Part shown: positions 54,595 to 63,528 of the stretch, in pieces
How the letters are laid out: each line of letters opens with the position of its first letter
Numbering within the stretch: position 1 is the first letter of the stretch
Assembly (NCBI RefSeq): GCF_003051105.1
Contig: NZ_QAOO01000011.1
Span: 1-64,000 of the forward strand
Length of the DNA stretch: 64,000 nt
Origin: Nitrosomonas nitrosa
GTDB taxonomy: Bacteria; Pseudomonadota; Gammaproteobacteria; Burkholderiales; Nitrosomonadaceae
Direction of reading: 5' to 3'
Position numbers and translations under genes: made by a program
Notes under the pieces: model-generated
Databases searched by the model: none
What the model was told of the DNA's origin: nothing
Seen by the model: the letters and a program-made list of their open reading frames with translations, nothing else

Positions 54595-55857
54595 ATGACT
54601 GTGACATCTCTCTTCCCGCGTCGAATCGAACCGCGCATTGCTGAAGCTCTGCTGGACACGCCTGTCGTGTTACTGGCGGGTCCTCGCCAGGCAGGCAAGA
54701 CAACGCTGGTACGGCAAATTGCTGAGCAACAGGGGTTGCGCTATCTGACCATGGATGATGAGCTGACATTGCTGTCGGCACGGGAAGACCCGGTCGGTAT
54801 GATCCGTAGCCTGGATCGAGCGGTGATCGACGAAATTCAGCGCGCGCCCCAGTTGCTGCTGGCCATCAAGAAGAGCGTGGACGAGGACCGGCGCCCAGGG
54901 CGCTTCCTGCTGACCGGTTCAGCCAACTTGATGGCGTTGCCAACCGTAGCCGACTCACTTGCTGGCCGGATGGAAGCCCTGTCGTTGTTGCCGTTGTCGC
55001 AGAGCGAGATCGAGTCGTGCTCAGCGAACTGGATCGATGGCGCATTCGCGGGCCGTATACTCAAGGTGAATCAGCCCGCACTGGGCAGTGATCTGATCGA
55101 GCGCGTGCTGCGTGGCGGCTACCCCGAAGCGATTTCACGCGCATCGGCCAAACGCCGTGTGGTGTGGGCGCGTCAGTACATCAATGCCATCATTCTGCGC
55201 GATGTTCGTGACGTGGCTGGTATCGAGAAGCTCGACCAGTTGCCGCGATTCCTACGTGCCCTGGCACAGACGGCGGGCCAGATGTGCAATTACACCCAGC
55301 TTGGTGGTCAGGTCGGGTTGGATGGCAAGACTGCCTCGCGCTACGTCGGTGTATTCGAGCAGATGTACCTACTTAAGAGGATCGATGTCTGGGCACGTAA
55401 CCGACTGAACCGCGTGGTGAAGACACCAAAGTTGCAGTTCATCGATACCGGCTTGCTGGCTGCATTGCTTGATTTGACAGCCAGGGAGGTGCATCAGGAC
55501 CGTACGCGGTTTGGTAATGTACTGGAGACCTTTGTCTTTGGAGAGTTGCTGAAGCACGCGACCATGGCAGATGGCGACTATCGGCTTATGTATTACCGAG
55601 ACGCTGACAAGTTTGAGGTCGATATCGTGATTGAGAATACGGCAGAACGGCTGATAGGGGTTGAGGTCAAAGCTGCCGCCACTGTTAAGGAAAACGATCT
55701 TCGTGGGCTCAAGAAGCTTGCGAGCCTAGCGGGTAACCACTTCAAGATGGGCGTATTGCTGTACGACGGTACTGAGACGATGCCGCTCGGAAACGGGATT
55801 TGGGCAGCGCCGTTGTCGACCTTATGGGGCAAGGAAGGTAAGGCTGTGTTCATGTAG
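54595..55857 (+). CDS. AAA ATPase with DUF4143 domain
   Basis: The protein has 420 residues. Walker A is LLAGPRQAGKTTLVRQ at ~27-42, with the AAA_14 strand LDRAVIDEIQRAP (Walker B) and FLLTGSANLM (sensor). The C-terminal DUF4143 domain has LQFIDTGLLAALL and a restriction-endonuclease-like core YYRDADKFEVDIVIE and GVEVKAA. These proteins are common accessory genes, often in mobile islands, with unknown function. GAGGAT is close to the ATG. It is more GC-rich than the small-ORF region before it. Confidence 0.9.
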   Translation: MTVTSLFPRRIEPRIAEALLDTPVVLLAGPRQAGKTTLVRQIAEQQGLRYLTMDDELTLLSAREDPVGMIRSLDRAVIDEIQRAPQLLLAIKKSVDEDRRPGRFLLTGSANLMALPTVADSLAGRMEALSLLPLSQSEIESCSANWIDGAFAGRILKVNQPALGSDLIERVLRGGYPEAISRASAKRRVVWARQYINAIILRDVRDVAGIEKLDQLPRFLRALAQTAGQMCNYTQLGGQVGLDGKTASRYVGVFEQMYLLKRIDVWARNRLNRVVKTPKLQFIDTGLLAALLDLTAREVHQDRTRFGNVLETFVFGELLKHATMADGDYRLMYYRDADKFEVDIVIENTAERLIGVEVKAAATVKENDLRGLKKLASLAGNHFKMGVLLYDGTETMPLGNGIWAAPLSTLWGKEGKAVFM

Positions 55858-56048
55858 GGTTGTAGAAGATAAAGTAACTCTCATTGGCGTATTAATATTA
55901 ATTTCGGCCCGGCCCGCCTTCTTTATTCGAGAAAGCTTGGTGGAAAGTAATTGGAGCATTCGAACTCCTGATTATCGGCCTGACCCCGATATGTTGCGAT
56001 ATGATCTGAATAGATCAAATTCTTCATTCGCGACCCCATCATGCGGAA

Positions 56049-56237
56049 TCACAGATTAGAAATTATTTTTTCAAGTGGAATACTTTTATCTTTCTTTGAT
56101 TCCTCTTTAGCTTCTCTTAAATCCCTCAGGTCTTCATAATCGTGCATCAGTTCCATCAATGCCTGATATTCTTCGTAAGGAAGCACGACGAATTCATTCT
56201 TACCTTCTTTTTCTAATATCTGTGGATGGAGTTTCAT
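56049..56237 (-). CDS. Antitoxin of a RelE-type TA pair (Phd/RelB-like)
   Basis: From the ATG at 56237 the protein has 62 residues (MKLHPQILEKEGKNEFVVLP), followed by YEEYQALMELMHDYEDLRDL and an acidic/basic C-terminus. The N-terminal VVLPYEEY pattern is typical of Phd/YefM-type antitoxins. It starts 4 bases after the toxin stop. The order is toxin first, unlike classical relBE. Confidence 0.82.
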   Translation of the reverse strand: MKLHPQILEKEGKNEFVVLPYEEYQALMELMHDYEDLRDLREAKEESKKDKSIPLEKIISNL

Positions 56238-56241
56238 AGCA

Positions 56242-56493
56242 TTATTTCTGTAAGTAAATTTCTTTTCGATGCTTGATTCGATAAATAATAATTTTGTGGT
56301 TCTCAATCTCAAAGAGTACTCGATAATTCCCAACACGCAGTCGATATTCTGGACTAAAGTTTGTTAGTTTCTTGGTATCTCCGGATAACCCATTCTCAAG
56401 CACTTTTATCTTTTCAATAATCTTCTTGACATCTAATTTCGGTAAATCTTTCAGATCTTTAATAGCCCTCGGCATCAATTCAATCTGATACAC
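56242..56493 (-). CDS. RelE/ParE-family toxin
   Basis: The protein has 83 residues: YQIELMPRAIKDLKDLPK, KIIEKIKVLENGLSGDTKKL, YRLRVGNYRVLFEIENHKI and IYRIKHRKEIY. This is the full RelE fold, including the basic RLRVGNYRVLFE strand and the C-terminal Arg/Lys-Tyr. It would cleave ribosome-bound mRNA. Composition is AT-rich, consistent with transfer. Confidence 0.9.
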   Translation of the reverse strand: MYQIELMPRAIKDLKDLPKLDVKKIIEKIKVLENGLSGDTKKLTNFSPEYRLRVGNYRVLFEIENHKIIIYRIKHRKEIYLQK

Positions 56494-57041
56494 AGCTTAC
56501 CCTCATGATCTAACCTTAATTTTGATACAAAATATATACTCTATGTAGTTTTATGAATATCTAAAATAGGTTGACTTCTGCAAGTTTAACACGAGCACAT
56601 CCTAGCGTTATCCTAGACTTTTCAGCAACCAATAGCGACCTGACCTTCTCTTACAAAGGGTTAATTTTGGCGCAGAGCTAAAATAGAGTGAAACAGAAGA
56701 CAAAACTTGCCCCAAATTCCCACAGTAGTAGCGTATATCGGTCGCTATCTTACTGCTAAATAACGATAATTTTTTTCGTGCTCCATCGTTCCTGCTATTA
56801 TGTACTTCGCAATGACAGGCATTACCTTTATTCCGAATTAAACTTAAAGAATGGGCAAATTATATGAAATTAAAAATTCAATCGCGGAATTTGGACAATA
56901 TTTATTTCTTGACAATCTATTTTGGTCATGATAAATCTATTGCTGTCTTTCAGTAACAAATTAGAAGGGCAAGTGGTCGTAAATATATTTTAGAAGATCT
57001 ATTTTGTTATATTTTTTTTTACTATATAGGAGACTGCAAAA
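56494..57041. other. AT-rich intergenic region
   Basis: It holds the promoter of the TA pair (left) and of the small lipoprotein (right). No ORF with a start signal, no known RNA and no repeat was identified by eye. Confidence 0.45.
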
Positions 57042-57182
57042 ATGAAACTTTCACTCATATTAGCTGCACTCTTAGTAGCATCTTCACTAACGGCCTGCAT
57101 GGATCCTAAACCAGGCCAATATCCTCCAAGCCTCATGATGGAGCGTGATACCATGCCGGACAAAGTAGATGACAAAAGTTAA
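57042..57182 (+). CDS. Small lipoprotein, 46 aa
   Basis: ATG at 57042 with AGGAGA. Lys-Leu start, hydrophobic core and lipobox SLTAC give a clear lipoprotein signal (MKLSLILAALLVASSLTAC). The mature part is only ~28 residues (MDPKPGQYPPSLMM then DKVDDKS). Good terminator downstream. Function unknown; entericidin-like small lipoproteins are the nearest analogy. Confidence 0.75.
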   Translation: MKLSLILAALLVASSLTACMDPKPGQYPPSLMMERDTMPDKVDDKS

Positions 57183-57228
57183 AACAAAAATAGACTCGAA
57201 TATGAACCAAATATGACTCTGGAACTAT

Positions 57229-57256
57229 AACCGCCCTAAGTGGGCGGTTTTTTTTT
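57229..57256 (+). terminator. Rho-independent terminator of the lipoprotein gene
   Basis: AACCGCCC-TAAGT-GGGCGGTT followed by a T run. It lies 46 bases after the stop codon and 25 bases before the convergent antiporter stop. Confidence 0.9.
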
Positions 57257-57280
57257 GTAAGCTGTTTTTATAGACGGCAA

Positions 57281-58249
57281 TTAGCCAAAAGCGCTATGTA
57301 TCAGATACGCAGTATAGCCAATGAAGCAGAGTAACAGTGAAGTGCCTTCGAGCCGGTTAATACGTCCAGGCCCGCTCGATTGATAACCGATAATGAATAG
57401 CCACACGGTCAACGTACCCATGATGGCAATATCCCGATAAAACACCTCTTGCCCCACTTCCAAAGGATGAATTGTTCCGGCGATACCTACCACGGCGAGT
57501 GTATTGAATAGATTGGAGCCGATGACATTGCCTACCGCGATGTCGTGTTCACCTTTGCGGGCAGCGATGATCGATGAGGCGAGTTCGGGAAGGGATGTGC
57601 CGACAGCCACGATCGTCAGTCCGATGATCAGATCGCTTACTCCAAAACCACGCGCGATCTCGACAGCGCCCCATACTAAAATGCGTGAGCTTATAATCAA
57701 TAACACCAAGCCGAGTACAAGCCAGAATAGTGCCTGACGAAGCGTCATGGTGCGGACTTCCAATTGTTGCGCTATGTTTTCACCCAATGCATCAGCTTGT
57801 TTCTGCAATCCTTGCCAAATTGCCCAACTCATCAATCCAGCAAATACGACCAGTAAAGTAATGGCATCGAGACGGGAAATACTCCCATCCCAGACTTGCC
57901 AGGCCGCCAGCACTGTTACAGCGGTCAGAATAGGCAATTCTTTTCGCAAAACCTGTGAATGGACTGTGACCGGACTAATCAAGGTCGTTACACCAAGAAT
58001 CAATGCAATATTAGCAATATTCGAACCATAGGCATTACCGAGAGCAATACCGGGATTACCCTGCGAAGCGGCGAGCGCAGAAACGACCATTTCTGGTGCG
58101 GAAGTGCCAAAACCAACCACCACCATGCCGATCAGAAGCGGGGGCATGCCGAAGTAATGCGCGGTGGAAGCCGCACCATTCACGAAACGATCAGCGCTCC
58201 AAACCAGCAACATCAGTCCGCATACAACGGCAACAAAAGCCAACATCAT
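57281..58249 (-). CDS. yrbG: Calcium/sodium antiporter, CaCA family (YrbG-like)
   Basis: The protein has 322 residues with about ten helices. Both CaCA signature repeats are present: VGFGTSAPEMVVSALAA (~47-63) and VAVGTSLPELASSIIAA (~217-233). It exchanges Ca2+ for Na+ or H+ across the inner membrane. It converges with the small lipoprotein gene. Confidence 0.93.
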   Translation of the reverse strand: MMLAFVAVVCGLMLLVWSADRFVNGAASTAHYFGMPPLLIGMVVVGFGTSAPEMVVSALAASQGNPGIALGNAYGSNIANIALILGVTTLISPVTVHSQVLRKELPILTAVTVLAAWQVWDGSISRLDAITLLVVFAGLMSWAIWQGLQKQADALGENIAQQLEVRTMTLRQALFWLVLGLVLLIISSRILVWGAVEIARGFGVSDLIIGLTIVAVGTSLPELASSIIAARKGEHDIAVGNVIGSNLFNTLAVVGIAGTIHPLEVGQEVFYRDIAIMGTLTVWLFIIGYQSSGPGRINRLEGTSLLLCFIGYTAYLIHSAFG

Positions 58250-58697
58250 AATGCAGTCCTCGGGGAGGATCTTTTCAGCGGAATCCTGGCTAGTTGTGGC
58301 AAGTTTGCTAAAACACCCAGCTGTAGGTATTGTCCTTTGGTCGGTTCATGAACGATGTCCCTGTAAGCATCATGCTGAAGCGGTTTACTCATTTTCATAA
58401 TGTGATGTTTTAGCCACCCACGCATATTATTTTTTATCTCTATTACGCCTGTGCAAACGAAACTGGCATTTTACGCGGAAGTGCTCGTGAAAAACAAAGA
58501 TAAGTAGTTTGATGAATTAGAGATAGGGAATGAGCAGCGATAGGTAGGGAACGCAATCCCAGAAGGTTTCTCGCATTAATTTTTACAGTGGAAGACGCTT
58601 GGATTAGGCCTAGATCCGTTATAAGGTTAAACCCCGTAGCTGCAAGATGAATTTTATGTATGGGGTTGAGGAATCGATCTGAGTTGTTGCATTGCCA
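58250..58697. other. Intergenic region between the antiporter start and M28 peptidase end
   Basis: It is the upstream region of the antiporter. No supported ORF, repeat or RNA seen. Confidence 0.45.
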
Positions 58698-59570
58698 TCA
58701 TTGTGCCTTCACCAGCGTTGCCAGCGCGTTTGCTAGTCCATCGACCACTCTTGCCATTGGGGTGTAACTGAGCTTTTCGGGTGTATCGCTCGCGCGATGG
58801 TAATGGGGGTTGCGATAAAAGGCCGTGTCCGTCACCATGATTGCCTGATAGCCTGCGTGCCAGAAGGAGATTTGGTCGCTCCAGGCAACACCGGGTACGA
58901 ACGCGGGGCTGGTGAGGGTTTCGAACGGAAAATCCGATCGGGCAGCGAATGCGCGCGCGAATTTCTTGAGTGCCTGGCGGGATTTGAGATTGGAAACGAA
59001 GCCAATGAAGTTACCGTGATCGGGATAGAACCAGCGCAAACAGGGCGGATAAGCCTGGCTGCCAGGCTGATCGCTATAGTAGCCAAGCATTTCAAGCGAG
59101 AGCATCATGCGAATATCATCGTTGCGTGCGCGTGCCGCTTGCGCATAGATTTTACTGCCCATCGCGCCGAAATAGAAAAAAGGTGGCTCTTCGTTGACGA
59201 ATGCGACCAGCCGCAACGTACGGGCTGGTTGGCTTCCGGAAAGCAACCGCGCGATTTCGAGCAGTGCTGCAATGCCTGAAGCATTGTCGTCTGCGCCTGG
59301 GCTGCCCGTTACGCTGTCGTAATGCGCACCGGCGAGGATGATTTCACCGGGAGAGGTGCTGCCTGTGATTTCGATTTCGAGGTTTTCACTCCAAACCCCT
59401 TTGGCGTAATAACCTTGGGTGTGGACTTCATAGCCAAGCTGCTGCCAAGTGGTACGGATATAATCGGCCGCAACGTGCAGCGCCGTGGGCCGATAGACGT
59501 TACGCTCGCCGATGTCGAGAGCGAGTTTATTGACGTGCGATTGCAGGCGTTGTTCGAGCAATGGGTTCAT
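58698..59570 (-). CDS. M28-family zinc metallopeptidase
   Basis: The protein has 290 residues with no signal peptide apparent. Zinc ligands by family pattern: AGAHYDSVTGSPGADDNASG (His and bridging Asp), FVNEEPPFFY (catalytic/zinc Glu pair), MLSLEMLGYY and the final His in HYHRASDTPEKL. It removes N-terminal residues from peptides. It starts with ATGA overlap on the DUF504 stop, so the small RNA-end-related genes and this peptidase are one transcript. No functional link is known. Confidence 0.88.
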   Translation of the reverse strand: MNPLLEQRLQSHVNKLALDIGERNVYRPTALHVAADYIRTTWQQLGYEVHTQGYYAKGVWSENLEIEITGSTSPGEIILAGAHYDSVTGSPGADDNASGIAALLEIARLLSGSQPARTLRLVAFVNEEPPFFYFGAMGSKIYAQAARARNDDIRMMLSLEMLGYYSDQPGSQAYPPCLRWFYPDHGNFIGFVSNLKSRQALKKFARAFAARSDFPFETLTSPAFVPGVAWSDQISFWHAGYQAIMVTDTAFYRNPHYHRASDTPEKLSYTPMARVVDGLANALATLVKAQ

Positions 59571-59845
59571 CGTTTTAGTTTACTCCCCGTCGCGGGATGC
59601 CGTTCCCAAATCAGTACATTATCCCGCCAAACTTTCCGTACACGATGCAATGGCACCGTGTGGAGCGTGCCGTCGTTTTCTTCCGCATCGAAAGTAAAAT
59701 GTTGCCCCGGTTCGATAACGATCCGTTCGAGCGGCACGCGTTTGAGCGTGCGGGCAACTTTATCTTCATAAGCGAGCTCGAATTTTCCTTTGCCGAATTC
59801 TGGGTCCCAGCGAATACGCGCGAGTAGTTCGTGTATTGGGATCAT
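59567..59845 (-). CDS. DUF504 (MJ1316-type RNA cyclic-phosphate end recognition) protein
   Basis: From the ATG at 59845 the protein has 92 residues (MIPIHELLARIRWDPEFGKG), covering the whole DUF504 family, with EDKVARTLKRVPLERI and VPLHRVRKVWRDNVLIWER. The Pfam description of this family is an RNA cyclic-group-end recognition domain. Its overlap by ATGA with an rtcA-like C-terminus fits, since RtcA produces 2',3'-cyclic RNA ends. Confidence 0.85.
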   Translation of the reverse strand: MIPIHELLARIRWDPEFGKGKFELAYEDKVARTLKRVPLERIVIEPGQHFTFDAEENDGTLHTVPLHRVRKVWRDNVLIWERHPATGSKLKR

Positions 59846-60042
59846 GGCAGCTTTCTCAAAAGGATGACGATAAAATGGATCTGTCCTGCAGGTTCTGCTA
59901 TCGTAAAAGTAACCGGTAAAAATTGCTCGATCAGCCACATCGCTGTGCGCGCGTGCAGCGAAATGTGGCGTGTCGTGAATGATCCGCCCTTGGCGAGCGC
60001 CGGATAAATCAGTATCTGGTCGGCTGCATGCATATCGAGCAT
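59842..60042 (-). pseudogene. rtcA: RtcA (RNA 3'-terminal phosphate cyclase) C-terminal remnant
   Basis: The 66-residue frame AADQILIYPALAKGGSFTTR then LHARTAMWLIEQFLPVTF follows the C-terminal RtcA pattern (ADQLLLP.ALA....F......LHL.TN..VI..FLPV.F). The upstream in-frame TAG about ten codons before the ATG cuts it off, and the next gene lies only ~50 bases further. Most of the cyclase is missing. It might still be expressed as a short protein from 60042. Confidence 0.65.
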
Positions 60043-60090
60043 GCTATTTGCGGCGTCCAGCCGATTATTTCGCTATTCTTGGGCAACCTC

Positions 60091-61347
60091 CTAGACCAGC
60101 CATTTCGGGAACAACAGCAACACCACGCCTAATGTTAGCATGACGAGACCACTGATTAGCTTGAGTAAACGTCCGGTTCGCTCGGTCAGCTTGTGGCTGC
60201 TCAACGCCATGACAGCTATGCCGACCATGAGGGCATCGTCAGCAATATAGCCTAAAATATAAAGACCCAGGTAGGCATGATAAGCGATTGGGCTTAAGTC
60301 TTGTTGTGTGAGGATTGCCGTATAGATTGCTGGAAAACCGGCGGTGCAAAGTAATTCGATGAAGTTGACCATGACCGCCAGCGTAGCAACCGCAGTCAGT
60401 GCTGGCAATGTCTTTTCTGTAGCCAGAATCGCCCTCGCGCGGGCATATACCCCGGGTTTGGCGGAATCGGGTATGGATAATGAAAATCCCCTTTTCCATG
60501 CGACAAAATCCTTTACATTCAGCCCGCCAATCGCCAAGGCCAGGCCGCCTAGTGTCCACCTCATGGCAGCCGAAAGGCCGATCAGTAGGAATACATTCAG
60601 CCAGGCCGCCATGAACGCATAATAGACCATACCGCTCACGATGACGAATGTGCCCGCAATCAGCGCCATTTTTTGACGATTTTGCAGATGGATCAGCATG
60701 GATAACAGAAATAACAACACCCACATGGCGCAGGGATTGAATCCATCGAGCAAGCCGATGGCGAGAGTAAACACAGGCAGTCCCAGATTGGTTACGCTGA
60801 GCGTGCCGAAGAGCGTGGTTTCAACATGATTGGGCTTAGTCTCTTGATGATGTGCGGTTTGATCGATCAAATCGGCCAATAGCAGGCCCATATGGTCAGC
60901 ATGGTCGAATCCCACCAATATCTGATCTTTAAAGCGGAAAGTCGGGACGCCGGGAGGCCAAACGCCCGCTTTTAGTGCGTGCTGCATCAGATCGTTGCGT
61001 GCATCGGTATCATGGTCTACCGGGCGATAGATAATCTTCAACCAAGGACGTTCACTGGCTAACTGGGTGAGATATGCTTTGGCTTTTGCACAATGCGGGC
61101 AGCCATCCCGCACAAAAACCTCCAGCACATCGTCATGAGCTGAGGCCTGAACGGATTCCGCGGTGACGGGTGGGGAGAGCAGCAATAAGATCAATAAACA
61201 GCCAAGCCCCATCGAAATATTGAAGTACTTGGGATAAATAAAGTGAAATGGTAAGTAGAGAATTTCTTTTCTCACTTCTTGGTGCCAGTCGGGGGAGTCG
61301 TCTTTATATACTATACTTCTTCTCTTTGAGTTGTAAGTGTGAGTCAT
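60091..61347 (-). CDS. Glutaredoxin-like - DsbD/CcdA-like membrane fusion protein
   Basis: The frame is open to 61470, but 61389 is the start of the divergent gene. A start at 61347 or at 61212 (MGLGCLLILLLLSPPVTA, a signal peptide) is likely. A thioredoxin-like domain with DGCPHCAKAKAYL is followed by ~six helices with GLLDGFNPCAMWVLLFLLSM, the CcdA/DsbD core. The fusion would move reducing power or copper-related redox across the inner membrane. Length ~420-370 aa depending on the start. Confidence 0.8.
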   Translation of the reverse strand: MTHTYNSKRRSIVYKDDSPDWHQEVRKEILYLPFHFIYPKYFNISMGLGCLLILLLLSPPVTAESVQASAHDDVLEVFVRDGCPHCAKAKAYLTQLASERPWLKIIYRPVDHDTDARNDLMQHALKAGVWPPGVPTFRFKDQILVGFDHADHMGLLLADLIDQTAHHQETKPNHVETTLFGTLSVTNLGLPVFTLAIGLLDGFNPCAMWVLLFLLSMLIHLQNRQKMALIAGTFVIVSGMVYYAFMAAWLNVFLLIGLSAAMRWTLGGLALAIGGLNVKDFVAWKRGFSLSIPDSAKPGVYARARAILATEKTLPALTAVATLAVMVNFIELLCTAGFPAIYTAILTQQDLSPIAYHAYLGLYILGYIADDALMVGIAVMALSSHKLTERTGRLLKLISGLVMLTLGVVLLLFPKWLV

Positions 61348-61388
61348 TTTCTGAGTGAGTGGCCCCATGAAACGAATCGGATGAATCA

Positions 61389-62993
61389 ATGATAAAACCA
61401 GACGTTGATCTTGCTGAAATTCAGCAAAAATGCTTGATTGAAGGATTGCGCGATCCGACACGCTATCCACATCCTGTGAAAAATATCCAGCATGTGGAAA
61501 CGCATATCTCCCATCTATTGCTGACAGGCGAATTTGCTTACAAGTTTAAGAAACCGCTGAATCTGGGTTTTCTTGATTTCAGCGCATTGGAGAAACGCCG
61601 CTTTTACTGTGAGGAAGAACTGCGGCTCAATCGTCGGCTTGCACCGGATGTTTATCTGGAAGTGGTCAGTATTAACGGTGAAGTCTCATCGCCATCTCTC
61701 AATGGTGCAGGGCCGGTATTGGATTATGCGGTCAAAATGCGGCAATTTGATCCGGAATCGACACTGGATCGTCTTGAGGAGCAAGCTGGCTTGCTCCTGC
61801 GTCATGTCGATATGATTGCGGATAAGTTAGCGGATTTCCATTCACGGATACCGCTTGTGCCCGACGAGTTGCCTTGGGGCAAGGCAGAAACGTTATTGCA
61901 GCCGGTTACGCAAAATTTTGAGCAAATGGCTACGCTAGTTGATGGTGATGATGAAATGATAGCTTTGTTGACCGGGCTTCGTCACTGGAGTGAAGCCGAG
62001 CATACAAGGCTGGCAACTGATTTCGAGTGTCGGCGCGCGCAAGGATTTGTCAGGGAATGCCATGGTGATTTGCACCTTGGCAATATGGCCTGGCATGGAG
62101 AGACATTGCTGATATTCGATTGTATCGAGTTCAATCCTGCACTGCGGTGGATCGATGTGATATCGGAAGTCGCCTTTTGCTATATGGATTTGCTGCATCG
62201 CAATCATGATGATTTGGCTTGCCGTTTCCTCAATAATTACTTGTCGCGGACGGGGGACTATGCCGGCGTAAAGCTTTTACGTTACTACGTGGTTTACCGT
62301 GCCATGGTGCGCGCAAAAGTAGCGTTTATCCGGGCAAATCAGTCAGATTTATCGCCTTCAAGCGTTGCACAGGAAAGGCAGCAAGGGATCGGTTATCTTC
62401 ACTTGGCCAAGCGATTTTGCCAACCTGAAAAAGTGAAATTGGTGATTACGCATGGCCTATCAGGCTCGGGTAAGACGACATTTGGCCAACAGCTAATCAT
62501 GCAGCTTGGTCTGGTCATGCTGCGATCCGATATCGAACGCAAACGCCTGGCGGGATTGGATGCGCTAGCCAGAAGCGGTTCAACGCTTGAAGGAGGTATT
62601 TACACGCGAGATTTTTCCCGAAGTACCTATCAGTATTTGGGAGAGCTTACCGGAGTGCTGCTGAATGCGGGTTGGAGTGTGCTGGTCGATGCGACTTTTA
62701 TCGCGCATTGGCAGCGTAGTTTATTTCAGCAAATCGCCGTACGATGTGGAGCGGCATTTTATATTCTGGATTTTTCAGTGCCTGAATCCGTGCTCAGACA
62801 GCGTGTTCAGGCGCGCAGTACAGCAGGCAGAGACGCTTCCGAGGCGGATATGGCTGTTTTAGAACAACAATTGAAGACCCAAGAGCCATTGTTACCTGAT
62901 GAATTGTCCTTTGTGGTGGAAGCGATGACCCTTCAATCGGTAGTGGCGCAATTAAAAACTGTCGATGATTATCCGAGTGAGTCAAAGGCGTGA
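61389..62993 (+). CDS. Phosphotransferase-like - P-loop kinase fusion (COG2187/COG0645)
   Basis: The protein has 534 residues. The N-terminal ~330 residues are an aminoglycoside-phosphotransferase-like kinase domain ([14 protein letters not shown] then [20 protein letters not shown]). The C-terminal ~180 residues are a P-loop kinase ([40 protein letters not shown]). Such fusions are widespread and uncharacterised. The end overlaps convergent yaiI by 12 bases. Confidence 0.88.
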   Translation: MIKPDVDLAEIQQKCLIEGLRDPTRYPHPVKNIQHVETHISHLLLTGEFAYKFKKPLNLGFLDFSALEKRRFYCEEELRLNRRLAPDVYLEVVSINGEVSSPSLNGAGPVLDYAVKMRQFDPESTLDRLEEQAGLLLRHVDMIADKLADFHSRIPLVPDELPWGKAETLLQPVTQNFEQMATLVDGDDEMIALLTGLRHWSEAEHTRLATDFECRRAQGFVRECHGDLHLGNMAWHGETLLIFDCIEFNPALRWIDVISEVAFCYMDLLHRNHDDLACRFLNNYLSRTGDYAGVKLLRYYVVYRAMVRAKVAFIRANQSDLSPSSVAQERQQGIGYLHLAKRFCQPEKVKLVITHGLSGSGKTTFGQQLIMQLGLVMLRSDIERKRLAGLDALARSGSTLEGGIYTRDFSRSTYQYLGELTGVLLNAGWSVLVDATFIAHWQRSLFQQIAVRCGAAFYILDFSVPESVLRQRVQARSTAGRDASEADMAVLEQQLKTQEPLLPDELSFVVEAMTLQSVVAQLKTVDDYPSESKA

Positions 62994-63440
62994 CTGAATA
63001 CGACGCGTCATAAAGCTGTCGAGTTTCGCTGCAAATACCTGCCGATCAGCCATCCTAAATGACGTGGGGCCTGTGGTATTCACGCCACTGTTACGAAGTT
63101 CTTCCATGAAGTTGCGCATGGAAAGGTACTCTTGGATGTTGTCAGGCGTGTAGAATTCACCGCGCGGGTTGAGCGCATGCCCCCCCGCCGCAATTACCTG
63201 CGCTGCAAGCGGAATATCGGCTGTAATGACCAGATCGCCAGCTTGCAGCTTCAATACAATTTTGTTATCCGCTGCATCAAAACCGGGGGGTACTTGCAGC
63301 GTCTTGATGTAAGGGGAGGGCGGGACGCGCAGTGGTTTATTGGCAACCAAGGTGGTCATAATCCGTGTGCGTTCTGCCGCACGGAATAATATTTCCTTGA
63401 TAGCAACGGGACAAGCGTCTGCGTCTACCCATATTTTCAT
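62982..63440 (-). CDS. yaiI: YaiI/YqxD family protein (UPF0178)
   Basis: The protein has 152 residues with the PIN-like UPF0178 signature at the start ([18 protein letters not shown]), [13 protein letters not shown] and [16 protein letters not shown] putative nuclease-like fold with unknown function. Full length, ordinary context. Confidence 0.92.
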   Translation of the reverse strand: MKIWVDADACPVAIKEILFRAAERTRIMTTLVANKPLRVPPSPYIKTLQVPPGFDAADNKIVLKLQAGDLVITADIPLAAQVIAAGGHALNPRGEFYTPDNIQEYLSMRNFMEELRNSGVNTTGPTSFRMADRQVFAAKLDSFMTRRIQSRL

Positions 63441-63528
63441 GATTCGGACAAAAATTGAAATAAAATGATCTGCTATGGCGCTATGGCGCTATGGCATCAA
63501 AGCTTTGAGGCTGTTTTTCAATACCCAG

